Shown: positions 54,081 to 64,000 of the stretch, piece after piece
How positions within the stretch are numbered: position 1 is the stretch's first letter
How the letters are laid out: every line of letters starts with the position of its first letter
DNA from: Xanthostigma xanthostigma
Taxonomy: Eukaryota > Arthropoda > Insecta > Raphidioptera > Raphidiidae
Length of the DNA stretch: 64,000 nucleotides
Direction: 5' to 3'
Assembly (NCBI GenBank): GCA_963575645.1
Contig: OY754475.1
Span: 18,886,509 to 18,950,508, forward strand
The notes under the pieces: generated by a model
What the model saw: the letters and a program-made list of their open reading frames with translations, nothing else
Told to the model about the DNA's origin: nothing
The model's database searches: none
Program-made: the position numbers and the translations under genes

Positions 54081-57000
54081 ATGGTAGAAGTATCAGAAAA
54101 AACCGACGCTTTAAAAACGACGTGTCGATTGTGTTTGTCGACTGACGTTGAGTTGCTGGACATATTTAAGGTTTCGGCTAAAATGAAAAAGAGAGTGGCT
54201 GATGTAATCATGGAGTTTGCTCCCGTTCAGGTAATTTTTTTTCGTTTCAGAATGTGAAACCGAATGGTTATTTTTTAATGAAATGACTAGTTTCTATTTC
54301 AAAACTGATTTGAATCGGTTCTAGTAATGTATGAAGTTGGAGAGATCAATTTGATGATATTTAATATTACTTATAAAATACAATATTCATTCAAGAATAT
54401 GATTTCTTTTCTTAAGCTAATAGAAGGTTAAAACAAAACAATGCTGTGATCTACAATGTACCTATAATGTTGACTCAAAAAGACTCAACATTAAGACTCT
54501 ATATTTAATATTGTTAATGTTTCTCTTATGTAATTAGAGTTACAATATATCGGGAGAAATCCTTCAGCCTGTACAGTATGTTTATTTTTATTGCCAACGT
54601 TTCGTCTACAATTTGAGATCTCTTCAGAGCTCTATTAATTAACCCTTTAACGCCCAGCATCTTATTTATAGGACACTGCGTTTATATTTTTTTTTCGACC
54701 ACGTGGTGATATTCTATTGATATTTAATGCTCACCTACTAAAAATATAAACACAAAGTTTGGCTAAATTAGTATTAGTTTGCAAATATAGGACTTTTATC
54801 GTCTGCTGTTGCATACATAAACATAGATTACTTTTTTCATCTGTGCCCAGCGACTTGTTTTAGTGTTTTCGTGAATACTAAACTACATAAGTATTTTTTA
54901 TTTAATTTGGCAAACTGTTAAATCAATTTTGTTATGAAAAATATAAGTTTAGTTTTTTAAGAATATAGATACAATTTTTTAAAATTTAAAATATTACTTT
55001 TACTTAGCACAGATGTACTTATGTCATCCCAGCGTCCTATTTTTATTCGAAAACCAAAGTGCCATTTTAATTTTGGTCAACGTCACTACCTTTCGAAAGT
55101 CTCACGTAACAAGCAATCAAATTTTTACGAAAAATTTCCGAAAAAATAAATCGGGCGTTAACGGGTTAAGACTCTATTAGCTACACTTAAGGTAGTTTGG
55201 TAGCCAAATGACTTAAACTTGACCCTACATTTTTTTATATTTATTCAAAAGATTATAATTAAAGACACCTACAGAAAAAGAATCAGATTTTTTTACCACA
55301 CCGTTTAAGAGATATAATTAATTAAAGTTATGCAAAAATACACGAGCCGTTATGAGTGTCCTTGTTCAATAACTCCGGAAATTGAGGGTTTGTAAAAAAT
55401 TGACAAGCTTGACCCCACAAAAAAACATTTTAATGGATAGAACGATATCTGAAATACACACTGCAAAAATTTCAGAATAATTTACCACGTACTTTTGATT
55501 TTATTATTTTTTTAATACTGACATGTAGCCTCTATTTCTGTTGTTTATCGGAGACACTCTCTTCTCCATATTTGCTAGGGGAAAAATGGCCTCTGTACCT
55601 TTTGTAATTTAGATTTTTTTACAAATCTTCCAGATAATCTTGCCCGCTTTATTTTAATTCATAAACATCATTTTTTTTTAAATAAGCCTAAAGATTTGAC
55701 GACATAACATCAAGTTGACAGCTTCAGGTTATGTTTACAAATGCTCGCGACCGTAGTGACAGTGACTAGTGACAGCTGAGTACTAACCAATTAATATTTT
55801 ATTAACTACATTACTATAATTATTTAATTATAATTCGCATTAAATTAAATCAAATAAATTTTTATGTGAATTTCTATTAATTATTACAGCATGATTTGGG
55901 TAATTATTTGAGGAAAAAAGTCATTTATTTGACTTGGGATTGCGGCTCCCAAACTACCTTAAGAAACAAATTCATTCAATCACATCAATTTCGTAGTAAA
56001 TATAAAATTCGTTTTTGAAGTAAAACTTCTTGGCACGGTAAGATACAATGCCTTATTGAGATTGAAAATCGAACGAACGTGCCGTAATTTACGCATACCG
56101 GCTGTAGAACATTAAGCTAAGGTGGGCTTTTTTACTTCTTTAGTGTCTGGTTGTAAAACACGATGTCTTTTTCAGATAAAAAAATTCGATGAGATGCCAA
56201 ATGTCATCTGTCAACCATGTTACATTCAGCTGGAAAAATTTCAACAGTTCCAGATGCAAGTAGTACAATCGGACAAAACGCTGCGACACCGTCTTCAACA
56301 ACTGAACGCTTCCGACAAAAAAAACAAGAGGGAGTGTTCTTCTGATCTAACCAATGACACGAATGCAAATGTCACTGTTAAATCACCAATTAGTCCAGAA
56401 TGTGTTGATGATAGTGAAGAAACTATTTCTAAGGACGATGGCTCTGACGTTAAGAACGATATTGTCGACAATAAATCAATCGAATTCATAGACGTCAACT
56501 TGAAAGAAAAAGAACCGGTCGATTTTGATTCAGAAAGAGTGGAACCGATCTTAAATTTCGATATTAAAACTGAACTAATGGATGACGATTCAAGCGATTG
56601 TGATGACACCTTAGAATTTTTATCGAAAGGTTTCAGTAGTGAGATGATTTGTGACGTTTCAAAAATCAATATTGAGCACACGTCGAGAAAGTTCGGACGT
56701 CGTCGTACTGTTGATTCTGATCAACCGGAAGAGGGAAGCAAAAAAACGGCGGTAAAAAAGATTCGCAAAAAAATAAATAAAACCAAATTTAGATGCGACT
56801 TTTGTAAAAAATGTTTCAGCAGTCCGTCAAGTTTAGTTTATCATCGACGCATACATACTGGTGAGAAACCTTACCAGTGCGACATGTGCGATAAGAACTT
56901 TTCTCAGTTACATCACTTGAAAAGACACAATCTTACACATACGGGTGAGAAGCCATACCAGTGTGACGTTTGTAACAAGCAATTCAGTCTATCGCAGCAT

Positions 57001-57537
57001 TTAAAATGTCACAGTCTGACACACACTGGTCTAACACCGCATCAGTGTGACATCTGCAATAAACTCTTTAACAATCCGAATCGATTAAAGATTCATAAAC
57101 GTCTACATACCGGCGTTAAACCGCATCAGTGTGATATTTGTAATAAGCATTTTGCTCAACAAGTTTATTTAAAAAAGCATAAACTTATTCATACTGGCGT
57201 GAGACCGTTCAAGTGTGACGTTTGTAATTTGCAATTTACTCAATCGCACCACTTGAAATTTCATGCACGTACACATACAGGTGAGAAACCGTATCAATGC
57301 GACGTGTGCAGTAAATGTTTCACCCGCTCAAAGAGTTTGAGTATTCATCAACGTACGCATACGGGAGAGAAGCCGTATCAGTGTGACGTTTGTAACAAGC
57401 AGTTTACTCAGTCACACCACTTAAAAAGTCATACACGTACACATACTGGTGAGAAACCATATCAGTGTGACGTGTGCAGTAAATGTTTCACTGAGCCGAA
57501 GAGTTTGAAAGTTCATAAACGTACGCATGCTGGTTAG
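54081..57537 (+). CDS. ZAD C2H2 zinc-finger protein ZNF5 (9 fingers)
   Basis: Two exons, join(54081-54230, 56176-57537), 503 residues. The donor is CAG|GTAATT and the acceptor TTTTTCAG; the phase-0 intron, 1945 bases, is the longest here. ZAD cysteines are C15, C18, C62 and C65 (CRLC, CQPC). Exon 1 is divergent in the middle (FKVSAKMKKRVADVIMEFAP). The acidic linker holds IKTELMDDDSSD and ends in a basic stretch (KKTAVKKIRKKINK) that could act as a nuclear localisation signal. Nine C2H2 fingers span ~255-501; helix residues -1,2,3,6 are SSSY, QHHR, LQHC, NNRI, QVYK, QHHF, RKSI, QHHS, EKSV. Fingers 6-7 and 8-9 are a two-finger duplication. Several linkers deviate (HTGLTP, HTGVKP, HTGVRP). The stop is a GAG-to-TAG change in the final TGEK linker. 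AATAAA is at 57575. An upstream in-frame ATG at 53997 is rejected. Confidence 0.9.
54555..54645 (-). repeat. Repeat end with CTGAAGA..GAAACGTTGG motif in the ZNF5 intron
   Basis: The minus strand reads CTCTGAAGAGATCTCAAATT then GTAGACGAAACGTTGGCAAT and AAAAATAAACA. The CTGAAGA-stem-GAAACGTT arrangement resembles hammerhead-ribozyme-like cores at ends of Penelope-type retroelements. No reverse transcriptase is nearby. Confidence 0.4.
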
Positions 57538-57668
57538 AAACTGATAATTTCAAGTGACCCAATTTAGTTCCGAAAATAAATATTATAAAACATAAACATG
57601 AAACAAATATTTTGAGAATAAAAAAAATTGAAAATAGTTACTAATTCTTTCATTCGATTACGTGTTTA

Positions 57669-58299
57669 TATACGCTAGGAAAGTATCTTTGATACGCGAC
57701 CTTCGCACCATCTCGTGTTTGACTTTTTTCAAAAGTGGTTCACCCAAAACTAACAAACAGGGAACCCAGCGTTATTCTTAATTATAAAAAAATATTTACG
57801 CATAATGTCAGAAAAAAAACTACATAAATGATTTTAATTTTTAAATTTTTTAAATCTTATTTTGTTAACAAAATAACAATTATGATATTTTTTCATGTAT
57901 TTAATAATGATTACAGACGTAAAATAAAATTTAATTAACCTTGACGAAATACTGCCGCAGTCCATTTTTTTCCTCTCTAATTCATAAGAAAATCCAGGAA
58001 AACGTGAAATTGTAATTCTGAATGTTTAGTTGGTGTATCTTTACAATCAACAACACAGCACTTCCGATTTGATAGCTATTTCCCCATTTTATTCGACATT
58101 ATTAATCTTTATTAAAATACACGTATAATAACATAAAAATCAATGTATAAGAATACGCTAGAGATTCGTTGGCATTTAGCACAGAAAAGAATCTAACGAG
58201 ATTCTTCGATGACACTAAGTTTTGACTGAACCAGATTAAAAAAAAAAACACGAGAGGGCGCAAAAGTCGCCTGTCAAGAGATACTTTCCTACCGTATAC
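57669..58299. mobile_element. TIR element with ~50-bp ends
   Basis: ATACGCTAGGAAAGTATCTT..CATCTCGTGTTT at the left and AAAACACGAGAGGGCGCAAA..GATACTTTCCTACCGTAT at the right are imperfect inverted repeats. The ~500-bp interior is AT-rich with no coding. Confidence 0.65.
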
Positions 58300-58367
58300 G
58301 AAAATATCTCCGACCTAAACGCCTCTTTAATGTTCACATTTTGGTTGATTTTGACCCGCGGCCAAAG

Positions 58368-58384
58368 AGGTTGCCGACCCCTGC
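58368..58384. repeat. hAT MITE end fragment
   Basis: AGGTTGCCGACCCCTGC matches the right terminus of the elements at 6468 and 42278. The rest of the element is missing or unrecognisable. Confidence 0.5.
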
Positions 58385-59675
58385 CAATAAAGTGCATTCT
58401 CCACTTAAACCGTTTAACTAGACAGTAATTTTATAAACTGCCTTAACTAAAAAATTTTATTTCTTACCATGGAGAAATTGGGAAGAAGTATAGAAGTATG
58501 AATGGTTGTCTGAATTTTTTTGCAAGTACGTAATAAGTAATTGCAATAATTATTTATAAAAATATTGTTTTGCGAGTGTATTATGTTTAAAATTATATTT
58601 TCATAGCGAATTTTTTTTGTATATAAATAAATAAAATTAAAAAAACGACTCTCTTTGTGAAATTCTTTCGGCAAAAAAATATACAGCGATTGTCAAAGGT
58701 CGCCAGTTATTGGCGTGCTTAATCATTGGAAAATATTTACGTATTTTAATGATTTGTCGGTCTCAAAAATAACTTTTTACAAATATTAATAAAATCAAAT
58801 TTCTTTATTTCCATGGCGATTTTTAACTTTCTATTTAATAATATTGTAAACTCAAAAATATAATAAAAATACCGGTTTCTTATTTTGATATTGGATATGT
58901 TCCGAAATATAATCCAGTATACAGGCCAGTGATATTGACATCATAAATCCGACGCCATAATTGTAGTGGTGAGACAGGTGTGACATAGCATAAATATAAA
59001 ACCGGGTGTGTGTGCATCAGACTTTGTGGAATTTTTGAAGTGAAAACTTCTTTAGCGGCGTTGTACACTTTTTTGTAATGGGTAAAAAATGTTAAACTCG
59101 CGTCAGATCGTCAGATATGCGTAAAACGAAAACTTTTATTTATACAACGTTAGACATCTAGCGTTGAAATATCGTACATAAAAATGCAATCTATGATACA
59201 AACCATTTTGATCGAAAATTCGTAAGACGTTAATATTCAAGTTTTCACTTCCGCCAGCACTCCCGGAGTGCAACCCGTCCTTTTTTATTTTATTATTTGT
59301 TATTTGCAATAAAGTCTTCTCAACAAAGTAAACAATTACTTTTGGTGGACGAGGAAAATATACGTCAGCGCACTAGCCAGTATATTTCGGACCGAATCAG
59401 CAGTATGGCGTCGATTCATGACGTCATTAGCATTAGTATATTGGGTTAATTTCGGAAAAGCAGGCCTAGTGAAAGTCTACAAAAACTAAATCAACTGTAG
59501 TAGCTGTACCCTACCTATTTACTACGTGTAACTTGGCTAACTACAGGAGGTTGATAGGCTTGACTTTTCACGCCTACCATCTGGCAACAGGGGTGCGAAT
59601 TTCGAAATACCGATCGATGCCATCAGCAATATTTGTAATCCATTAAAATTGTTTGAAACTGTCAAAATTCACATC
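58385..59675. other. Upstream region of ZNF6, no gene recognised
   Basis: AT-rich, with short minus-strand frames lacking recognisable domains. The final bases AAAATTCACATC before the ATG match ZNF5. Confidence 0.45.
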
Positions 59676-62600
59676 ATGAACGTAAGTTCGGTAACTACGT
59701 ACGATATAAGCACAATGTGTCGTTTGTGCTTATCACACAGCGTTACAGACATCGACATATTTTCGTTTTCAACTAGATTAAAACATCAACTGGCTGATAT
59801 AATTATGAAGTGTGCTCCCGTTCAGGTAATGTCGCTAATATTTTTTTTTAGATTATACGAAATACAGGATGTCGATATTTATTTCAAATAGCATTATTAT
59901 TTGTTATATTCCATTCTATTACGTAATTTATAAATTACAATAATCTTAGGAGACAGCCCACGCAAGGGTAATCGTATAACCACACCTCATATAATAATCA
60001 TTTTTGGAGATGATCATTTCTGTGCACGAATTTATGCCACGTAGAATACATGTATTCCTAAATCTTTTTGATTTCCCAACTTGTATGCCTTGCTTCATAC
60101 TGCGCTAGACATTATCAAAGGCGATGTGGTAGCGGGCGAAGTATCCTTCCAGGCGACTCACAAGTAAATGTATCGACGACTGGTGTTCTTCCTTCTTTTA
60201 TACTCATCGTGTTCGTGTTCCCTGCTCCGTGGTTTTGCACAATTCTCAGAAGAACGAACTACGATCGAGCAGAAAACAACACGCTGAGCATAAAAGAAGG
60301 AAGAACACCAGTCGTGAGTCGTCTAGAAAGACACTTCGGCCGCTACCACAACGCCTTCGATAATGTCTACCGCAGTTGTAGACGAAACGACGGGAAGAAA
60401 TACCAATGAAGCAAGACCTACAAGTTTGGAAACCAACAAGATTTGGTACAACACCGGCAGCGAAAGCCGACACACTTGGATATTTCTGTTTCAGGTATCA
60501 AAATGCGACGAGATGCCAAAATTCATGTGTCAGATATGCCACACGCAACTAGAGAAATTTTACGAGTTCCAGATACAAGTAGTTCAATCTGACAAAACAC
60601 TGCGGCGCTGTCTACAGCAACTGTACACTTCTAATAAACAAACGAAGTCTGGATATTCAAATCAAACACTGTCTGAGGATCCTTTAATTAATAATCCAGA
60701 TATGATCACTATAAAATGTGAATCTTTAGAACAGGGCGTGTTTGACACTGCAAGCTACAGTTCTGAAAACAACGAAGACTTGTCTTTAAGTTCCGAAATA
60801 AAAAACGAAGTGATGGATGACAGTTCTTTAATTCCAACGGATTGTGTTGACGTAACATTAGATATTTTATCTAAATGTGGCAACACTGGATTTGATTGTG
60901 GAGACTCAAATATTGATGTTGGCACACCTGGTGAAAGAATGTCTTTGAAATCTGAGATGGCAGAAGAACCGAAGGATGATAATTCATTAATCCGAAGAGA
61001 ATATTTTAACATAAAGAACGCAGCGTCTAATGGTGATAGTAAGTGCGAAGATAAATCGGGTAAATTCGCGAATCTTCGGTCTGCTGATAAAAGAGCATAT
61101 TATAATCGTGAAAAGAGGAACAAAACCACCCCGAAAATTGCTGACAAGTGCAAAGAAATAAATAAAACGTTACATAAATGCGATAATTGTGAAGTGACTT
61201 CCTCCCGGTTAGAAGATGTTAATAGACATAAATGTCTGCATACTGGAGAGAAATCGTATAAATGTCCCGTTTGTAAAAAGAGTTTTATCCAGTTTAGTGA
61301 TTTGAAAATCCACAAACGTACACATACTAGTGAGAAACCATATCAATGTGACATTTGTCACAAATGTTTCACTCAATCAAAAATTTTAATTAACCACAAA
61401 CTTATACATACTGGTAAGAAACCATACGAGTGTGACGTGTGCCATAAAAGGTTCTTTTATATGGGGAATTTAAAAACTCACAAACGTGTACATACTGGTG
61501 AACGGCCATATCACTGCGATGTTTGTAACAGGCGATTTAATAACGTAGGCCATTTTAACGTCCACAAACTTCTACATACTGGGGAGAGGCCATATCAGTG
61601 TGTCGTTTGTAATCACCGTTTCGTTAAGTCGTGGATGTTGGAAAAGCACAAACGCACACATTCAGATAATAAACCGTATCAATGTGACATTTGTGATAAG
61701 AGTTTTACGATCAGAAGAAATTTCAATCTTCACAAACGTACGCATACTGGTGAGAAACCGTACAAGTGTATTGTTTGCGATAAACGCTTCAACAATTCGA
61801 GCAATCTGAATAAACATAAACGAATGCATACTGGTGAGAAACCATATGAATGTAACCTATGCAGTAAACGTTTTAACAGTTCAAGTCATTTACATGAACA
61901 TAAACTACGACATACTGGTGAGAGACCGCATCAGTGTAACGTTTGTAATATGTGTTTTGTTACATCTGGAAGTTTAAAGAAACACAAACATCTTCATACT
62001 AGTGAAACAGAAACGAATTTTTATTCGGTGGATAAAATTAACGAAGAAATGTTTACAAAGCCCGAAATACCCCTGGAATATTCATTTATTTCAACAGAAT
62101 GTACTGATGATACAGTAGAAATATTATCTGAAGACGGTAATACAGAAAACTCAAAAATTAGCTCAAAATCAGGCGAGGGCATGGATGTTAATTGGAAAGA
62201 TAAAGGATCTGCGAGTTTTAGATCAGAGAAAGATAATGATCCATTAAATATAATAGAGGGTACTGATAACAGCAACTGTAGTGGTGAAACCGGTGGCGAA
62301 GACACGTCGGGAAACTTCGAGAATCTTCGTTCTTCTAATGTAACAGAATATTGTGGACAGGGGAATAACAGTATGTCGGCGAATAATAAGGAACCCAAAA
62401 AAGGAAATAAACATGATTTCTATCAGAGTAACATTTGCGACCTGTATTTCACCAATTCGTCAAGTTTAAGCGAAGACAAGCAAAAAGAGAAATCGTATCA
62501 GTGTGACCTTTGTAACAAGTGTTTTGATAATTTAAATAATTTAAACGAACACAAAAATCGACATGTCGAGACATCGTCTTTAAAATCTGAAATCGCAAAC

Positions 62601-63731
62601 AAACCGACGAATGACCATTCAAAAATCAAAGTAGAATTTATGGACAGCACAGTAAAGGCTTCATCTAAAGATGATGGCAATGAAAGCAGTTACGAAGAAC
62701 TCGCGTCGGAGAACTTCGTGAATTCTCGTACTGCTGGACATTCTAATCAACGTGGACAGATTAAAAGTACTACAATAAATAACGTTGAAAAAAAAGAACA
62801 TAAAATTAGTTCGTACCAATGCGACATTTGTGGTACCTGTTTTACCCATTTGGCAAGTTTTCAAAGACACAAACGCTACCATACTGGTGAGAAACCGTAT
62901 CAGTGTGACGTTTGCAGTAAATGTTTCATTACATCCGGATGTTTAAATAAACATAAGCGTGTACATACAGGAGAGAAACCGTATAAATGTGACATTTGTA
63001 ATAAGAATTTTACTCGGTCAACCAGTTTAAAGATTCATAAGCGTTTACATACTGGTGAGAAACCGTACGAGTGTTCCGTTTGTAATAAAAGTTTCAGCAA
63101 TTCAAGCAATTTTAGAAAACATAAACGTGTACATACCGGAGAGAAACCATACCAGTGTAATATTTGTGATAAGCGTTTTAGTAATTCGAGTCATTTAAAT
63201 GAACATAAGTTTCGACATACTGGTGAGACACCGCATCGATGTGACGTTTGTAACAAGTGCTTCGCTGATGCGTTAATTTTAAAACAACATAAACTTGGAC
63301 ATTCTGATGAGAAACCGTATTTATGTGACGTTTGTGATAAGACTTTTACCAAACCATACCAATTAAATGTTCACAAACGCATTCATACTGGTGAGAAACC
63401 ATATAAGTGTGAAAGTTGTGAGAAGAGTTTTAATTCTTCCAACAATTTAAGAAAACACAATCGAATTCACACTGGTGAGAAACCATATAAGTGTGACGTT
63501 TGCGATAAGTGTTTCGCTTATTCTAGTACATTAAATACTCACAGACGTACGCACACGGGTGAGAAACCATATCAGTGTGACATTTGTAATAAGAGTTTGT
63601 ATAATTCAAGTTATTTGGAAAAACATAAACGTATACATACCGGTGAGAAACAAAGTCAGTGTGACCAGTGTAGTAAATGCTTTACCCATCCAAACAGCTT
63701 AAAATATCACAAGCGTACTGTACATTCGTGA
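59676..63731 (+). CDS. ZAD C2H2 zinc-finger protein ZNF6 (22 fingers, three modules)
   Basis: Two exons, join(59676-59825, 60495-63731), 1128 residues, about twice its neighbours. The donor is CAG|GTAATG and the acceptor CTGTTTCAG; the phase-0 intron is 669 bases. ZAD cysteines are C15, C18, C62 and C65 (CRLC, CQIC). The order is: ZAD; linker 1 (IKCE, EIKNEVMDD); array A, 10 fingers at ~277-551, its first finger lacking the usual Phe; linker 2 (~552-690, KPEIPLEYSFISTECTDD); a decayed finger in which the first Cys and both His are lost; one good finger at ~718-740; linker 3 (LKSEIANKPTNDHSK); array C, 11 fingers at ~824-1125, the last with HKRTVH spacing. Linkers 2 and 3 resemble linker 1 and those of the paralogues, so the gene looks built by internal duplication of linker plus fingers. 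Possible poly(A) signal AATAAA near 63841. A foldback element ends ~60 bases before exon 2. Confidence 0.9.
60072..60434. mobile_element. Foldback element family G in the ZNF6 intron
   Basis: The left arm 60072-60235 and right arm 60240-60434 are near reverse complements (GACTGGTGTTCTTCCTTCTT with AAGAAGGAAGAACACCAGTC; GACATTATCAAAGGCGATGT with ACGCCTTCGATAATGTC). The left arm lacks ~30 bp present in the right, and carries a ~17-bp insert. The long frame upstream of exon 2 and the frame 60068-60409 both run through the arms and are not coding. Confidence 0.8.
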
Positions 63732-63905
63732 AATATTTGCTATTATTTTTCTAGTCATTTTTAGTCAACGGTGCCCCTCCTTAAAGTTATTTGTGCCCGT
63801 TTAATACTTTATATTAACAACATAAGTTATAAAGTTTGCAAATAAAATAAAACGACAGTATATGACTTTGGGATCTGTCTGGCCTTCATTGAAATTTCTA
63901 TGAGG
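63732..63905. other. 3' flank of ZNF6
   Basis: Contains AATAAAATAAAA at about 63841, a probable poly(A) signal. Otherwise unassigned. Confidence 0.4.
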
Positions 63906-64000
63906 ACCAAATCTTCTTAGTTTCCGAGCTTGTAGAACGTGGTTTATTGGTATTTCTACCTGTCGTTTTGTCTAGAACTGCGGTAGACATTATTAAGGCC
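63906..64000 (-). mobile_element. Foldback family G, second copy, cut by window edge
   Basis: ACCAAATCTTCTTAGTTTCC through GCGGTAGACATTATTAAGGC is the reverse complement of about 60355-60452 with ~15% changes. It therefore starts a further copy of the element downstream of ZNF6, reading off the window. Confidence 0.75.

Noticed and set aside
60363..60494. Extension of the ZNF6 second exon upstream of 60495
   Set aside because: It runs through the right arm of a foldback element, and a good TTTCAG acceptor at 60494 restores the ZAD frame.

Overview
The window is eukaryotic and almost certainly from an insect, most likely a moth or butterfly. It is AT-rich and full of transposon debris. Its only real genes are two-exon ZAD/C2H2 zinc-finger genes, a class that is expanded in insects. 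Lepidoptera is inferred from repeats with familiar moth/butterfly signatures: Helitrons starting TCTATACTAATATATAAAG and ending in a CCCGG..CCGGG hairpin plus CTAG|T, and a GTGCGAGTCGGAAT repeat near 25.5 kb. The species cannot be read from the sequence.

Layout. From 1 to 27.9 kb I find no host gene. This part is a patchwork of Helitrons (four tRNA-carrying copies in the whole window plus many fragments), hAT-type elements with 8-bp target duplications, foldback elements, a tRNA-derived SINE in two copies, a 19-bp minisatellite (12.04-12.48 kb) and a 197-bp tandem array built from a Helitron 3' end (21.78-22.86 kb). From 27.97 to 63.73 kb lies a head-to-tail cluster of six genes, all on the + strand: ZNF1 27971-29911, ZNF2 31803-34423, ZNF3 35835-38353, ZNF4 39457-41816, ZNF5 54081-57537, ZNF6 59676-63731. 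A 12-kb block between ZNF4 and ZNF5 holds only transposons, including two decayed transposase-bearing or pogo-type elements and a run of hAT-type elements.

How the genes relate. Every gene has a first exon of exactly 150 bases (50 codons) carrying the first Cys pair of the ZAD, a phase-0 intron, and a second exon carrying the second Cys pair, an acidic linker rich in V/I-K-x-E motifs, and a C-terminal C2H2 array of 6, 6, 8, 9, 9 and 22 fingers. They are tandem paralogues and should encode nuclear DNA-binding proteins able to pair through the ZAD; their targets are unknown. Finger arrays differ between paralogues far more than linkers do. Four of the six arrays end at stop codons that fall inside a linker or just before a decayed finger. 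ZNF6 looks like an internal triplication of linker plus finger modules.

All gene models rest on reading frames, splice-site consensus and comparison among the six paralogues. There is no transcript evidence. Repeat families are named by terminal features only.
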